Source: [Mycoplasma] falconis | GTDB taxonomy: Bacteria > Bacillota_I > Bacilli_A > Mycoplasmatales > Metamycoplasmataceae | Direction of reading: 5' to 3' | Assembly (NCBI RefSeq): GCF_006385795.1 | Contig: NZ_VFSS01000006.1 | Span: forward strand, 1-44,404 | DNA: 44,404 nucleotides | Shown: positions 42,945-44,404 of the stretch, one piece after another | How the letters are laid out: the number at the start of each line of letters is the position of its first letter | Numbering within the stretch: the stretch's first letter is position 1 | Notes under the pieces: model-generated | Database searches by the model: none | What the model was told of the DNA's origin: nothing | The model's input: the letters and a program-made list of their open reading frames with translations, nothing else | Translations under genes and position numbers: made by a program

Positions 42945-42978
42945 AAATACCTCGATATATTTTTAAATTAATATAAAT

Positions 42979-42984
42979 ATTATA
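42979..42984 (-). promoter_or_regulatory. -10 box of the giant coiled-coil gene
   Basis: TATAAT on the minus strand, ~34 nt before the ATG at 42944. Unlike the plus-strand surface genes there is a leader with GAGGT as ribosome site. Confidence 0.5.
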
Positions 42985-43051
42985 AAATTTAAGCTTTTGT
43001 AGTAATTACAATTGCATAAAATCAAGCTAAATTTGAGAATTTTTTTGACAA

Positions 43052-43080
43052 AAAAACACCAAAAATTAATTTGGTGTTTT
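43052..43080 (-). terminator. Terminator of the second coiled-coil gene
   Basis: AAAACACCAAA and TTTGGTGTTTT form a stem that is followed by T residues on the minus strand, 16 nt after the stop at 43096. Confidence 0.8.
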
Positions 43081-43095
43081 ATATCTGTATTAACT

Positions 43096-44283
43096 TTATT
43101 TTTCGGCGTCGCTAAAATCTTTTTGAGCTTTTATTAAAGCATTAAATAAATCTGTTTGTTGATCTAAAATAGTGATTGGATCGGTTTTTTCAGTGTAATT
43201 TAGATTTTGTAAAGCTTGTTCTAAATTTTGTTTGTCTTCTTTTAGTTGTGAATATTTATCTAATTTAGGTAACAATTCTAATGCTTCTTTTTGATATTTT
43301 TTAATATTTTGATCGTATGTATTTCAATTAGTTTCTACTCTTTTAAGCTCAGCGTCAACAGATTCTCTTTGATCTTCAAATTCTTTTGAAATATTATATA
43401 GCTCTATAGCTTTAGTTAGAGTTTCTGAGCCACTATATTTTTCGGGATTATCACCAATAGCATTTCATTGATTAATAGCATTTTCATATTGATCTTTAAT
43501 ATGAGCTAAAGCTTGATTTTCAAATCATGAATTTTCTAGTTGTTTTTTCATGCCATCAACCGCTTCAATAGCTCTTCTTCATCCAAGAGAGAAAGCTAAA
43601 TTATTTGAAATTTGAGTTAACTCGGTTAAATTTTGAGATTCATCAGCATTAATTCCGGCTTCAAAGTATTTATCAAATTTATTTTCATATTGAGGATATT
43701 TGTTGTTTCATTCAGATCCTGCATGATAATATCTATTTCAATATTCTAAAGATTCATTAATTTTAAATAAAGTTTCGTTTTTATCTTCTTTATATTTATT
43801 AATAGCTTCGTGAGCTTTTTCGATTGCTTGATCTAAAGCAGCTTTATCGTTAATTAATTGCTCTTTATTATGATTATCAACACCTTGATTTGCTAAACTA
43901 ATAGCTTTTTCTAAATCTTTTTTAGCTTGAGCTAAACTTGAATCTTGTGATAAATCCGGTAATAAACCATTGGCGATGCCAATTACACCTTGTAAGTTAT
44001 CATTGGCTTGATTTCAATTTGCTAATTCTTGTTTAGCTTCTGTTAAATCTTGATCTAAATTATTAAGTTTTTCATTTAGTTGTTCTTCATTAGCTTGATC
44101 TAAATCACTTTTAGCTTGTTCTACTTGATTTTCCAACTTTTCTTTAATACTTTGCAAACCAAGTTTAGTTAAATTTCCTTTAATTCATTCTTCTATTTCT
44201 TTAAATTTATTATTGATTTCTTCTATTTTATCTGCTTTATTTTGATTATTTTTAGCAATAGCGTCCTTAGCTTCTTGTAAACT
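43096..44283 (-). pseudogene. Second coiled-coil surface protein, 5' side cut by an IS element
   Basis: An open frame of ~395 codons runs from the IS junction at ~44283 to the TAA at 43096, with no stops. It is a Lys/Glu/Asn/Gln-rich coiled coil; near the C-terminus it contains SLGWRRAIEAVDGMKKQL and an IKDQYENAINQWNAI segment. These match TLGYWDKRTLGDIADMKAAL and IKDEYQNLIKEYESL in the giant neighbour, so the two are paralogues sharing a C-terminal domain. The start, signal peptide and any upstream repeats are lost, or lie beyond the IS outside the window. Across the junction the frame hits a stop inside the IS end, so no fusion protein forms. Confidence 0.75.
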
Positions 44284-44404
44284 TGGACACTTTTTGTGGA
44301 CAGTTTATAAATATGAATAAACATCTCAACATTGTTGGGGTGTTTTTCAATTTAAATTTGATTGTAATCTTTCGTTGTTATATCATTCTATATAAGATTT
44401 AATT
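44284..44404 (-). mobile_element. End of an IS3-like insertion sequence (runs off the window)
   Basis: The element's right end reads TGGACACTTTTTGTGGACAG from 44284, starting with TG as IS3-type ends do. The 3' end of a transposase gene follows immediately inside. The coiled-coil frame stops being coiled-coil exactly at this point. The other end and any target duplication are outside the window. Confidence 0.72.
44305..44403 (-). CDS. IS3-family transposase, C-terminal fragment
   Basis: The last 32 residues of a transposase: YIEWYNNERLQSNLNWKTP, then a short tail ending ...DVYSYL at the TAA (44307-44305). The Y-I-x-W-Y-N-x-x-R ... L-x-W-x-T-P pattern is the C-terminal end of the IS3/IS150 DDE integrase domain, which cuts and joins the element's ends. 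Two or three Trp codons are UGA, so it is adapted to a mycoplasma host. The catalytic DDE residues lie upstream, outside the window. Whether the element is intact cannot be told. Confidence 0.8.

Noticed and set aside
1..44404. tRNA genes, rRNA genes or a CRISPR array
   Set aside because: Scanning for tRNA T-loop motifs, rRNA segments and regularly spaced repeats gave nothing convincing; the only structured RNA seen is the SRP RNA.

Overview
The window is a low-GC Mollicutes chromosome segment. UGA must be read as tryptophan: most long reading frames (both F1-like ATPase catalytic subunits, ffh's neighbours, dnaG, rpoD, glyS and the surface proteins) only close when in-frame TGA is Trp. With the MIB/MIP locus, the F1-like X0 ATPase and ATA/ATG starts with variable Shine-Dalgarno use, this points to a host-associated Mycoplasma of the Mycoplasmopsis/Metamycoplasma type. 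I cannot name the species.

Layout. (1) 1-1571, minus strand: a ComEC-like/ComEA-like DNA-uptake pair and yebC. (2) 1737-16017, plus strand: a tightly packed nine-gene unit. It holds the immunoglobulin protease MIP (DUF31 lipoprotein), the immunoglobulin-binding protein MIB (here extended by nine tandem beta-type repeats), and seven genes of the F1-like X0 ATPase, in the order membrane protein, DUF2714 protein, gamma, epsilon, MSC_0620-type, alpha, beta. A poly(A)14 tract and a TATAAT box lie directly before MIP, and a strong terminator follows the beta gene. (3) 16109-19659, plus: trmL, rbgA and a large SGNH-fold protein whose catalytic blocks look destroyed. (4) 19706-21043, minus: ffh. (5) 21379-26204, plus: glyS-dnaG-rpoD. 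(6) 26324-30454: a small membrane protein, uvrC, a gamma-glutamylcyclotransferase-like protein, the SRP RNA (ffs) and an unknown protein.

(7) 30595-38739, plus: three paralogous large surface-type proteins, each with its own near-leaderless promoter and its own terminator. (8) 38796-44404, minus: two paralogous giant coiled-coil proteins. The first carries an in-frame TAA at codon 57 and a ~1.35-kb internal tandem repeat. The second is cut at its 5' side by the end of an IS3-like element that runs out of the window.

How the parts work together: MIP, MIB and the ATPase are a known antibody capture/cleavage module at the mycoplasma surface. Regions 7 and 8 look like an expanding and decaying surface-antigen locus. 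The rest is housekeeping: SRP RNA and Ffh, primase and sigma factor, tRNA modification and charging, excision repair and ribosome assembly. A recurrent feature is a TATAAT box only 6-9 nt before the ATG with no Shine-Dalgarno, suggesting leaderless or near-leaderless mRNAs for MIP, ffh, uvrC and the three surface paralogues.
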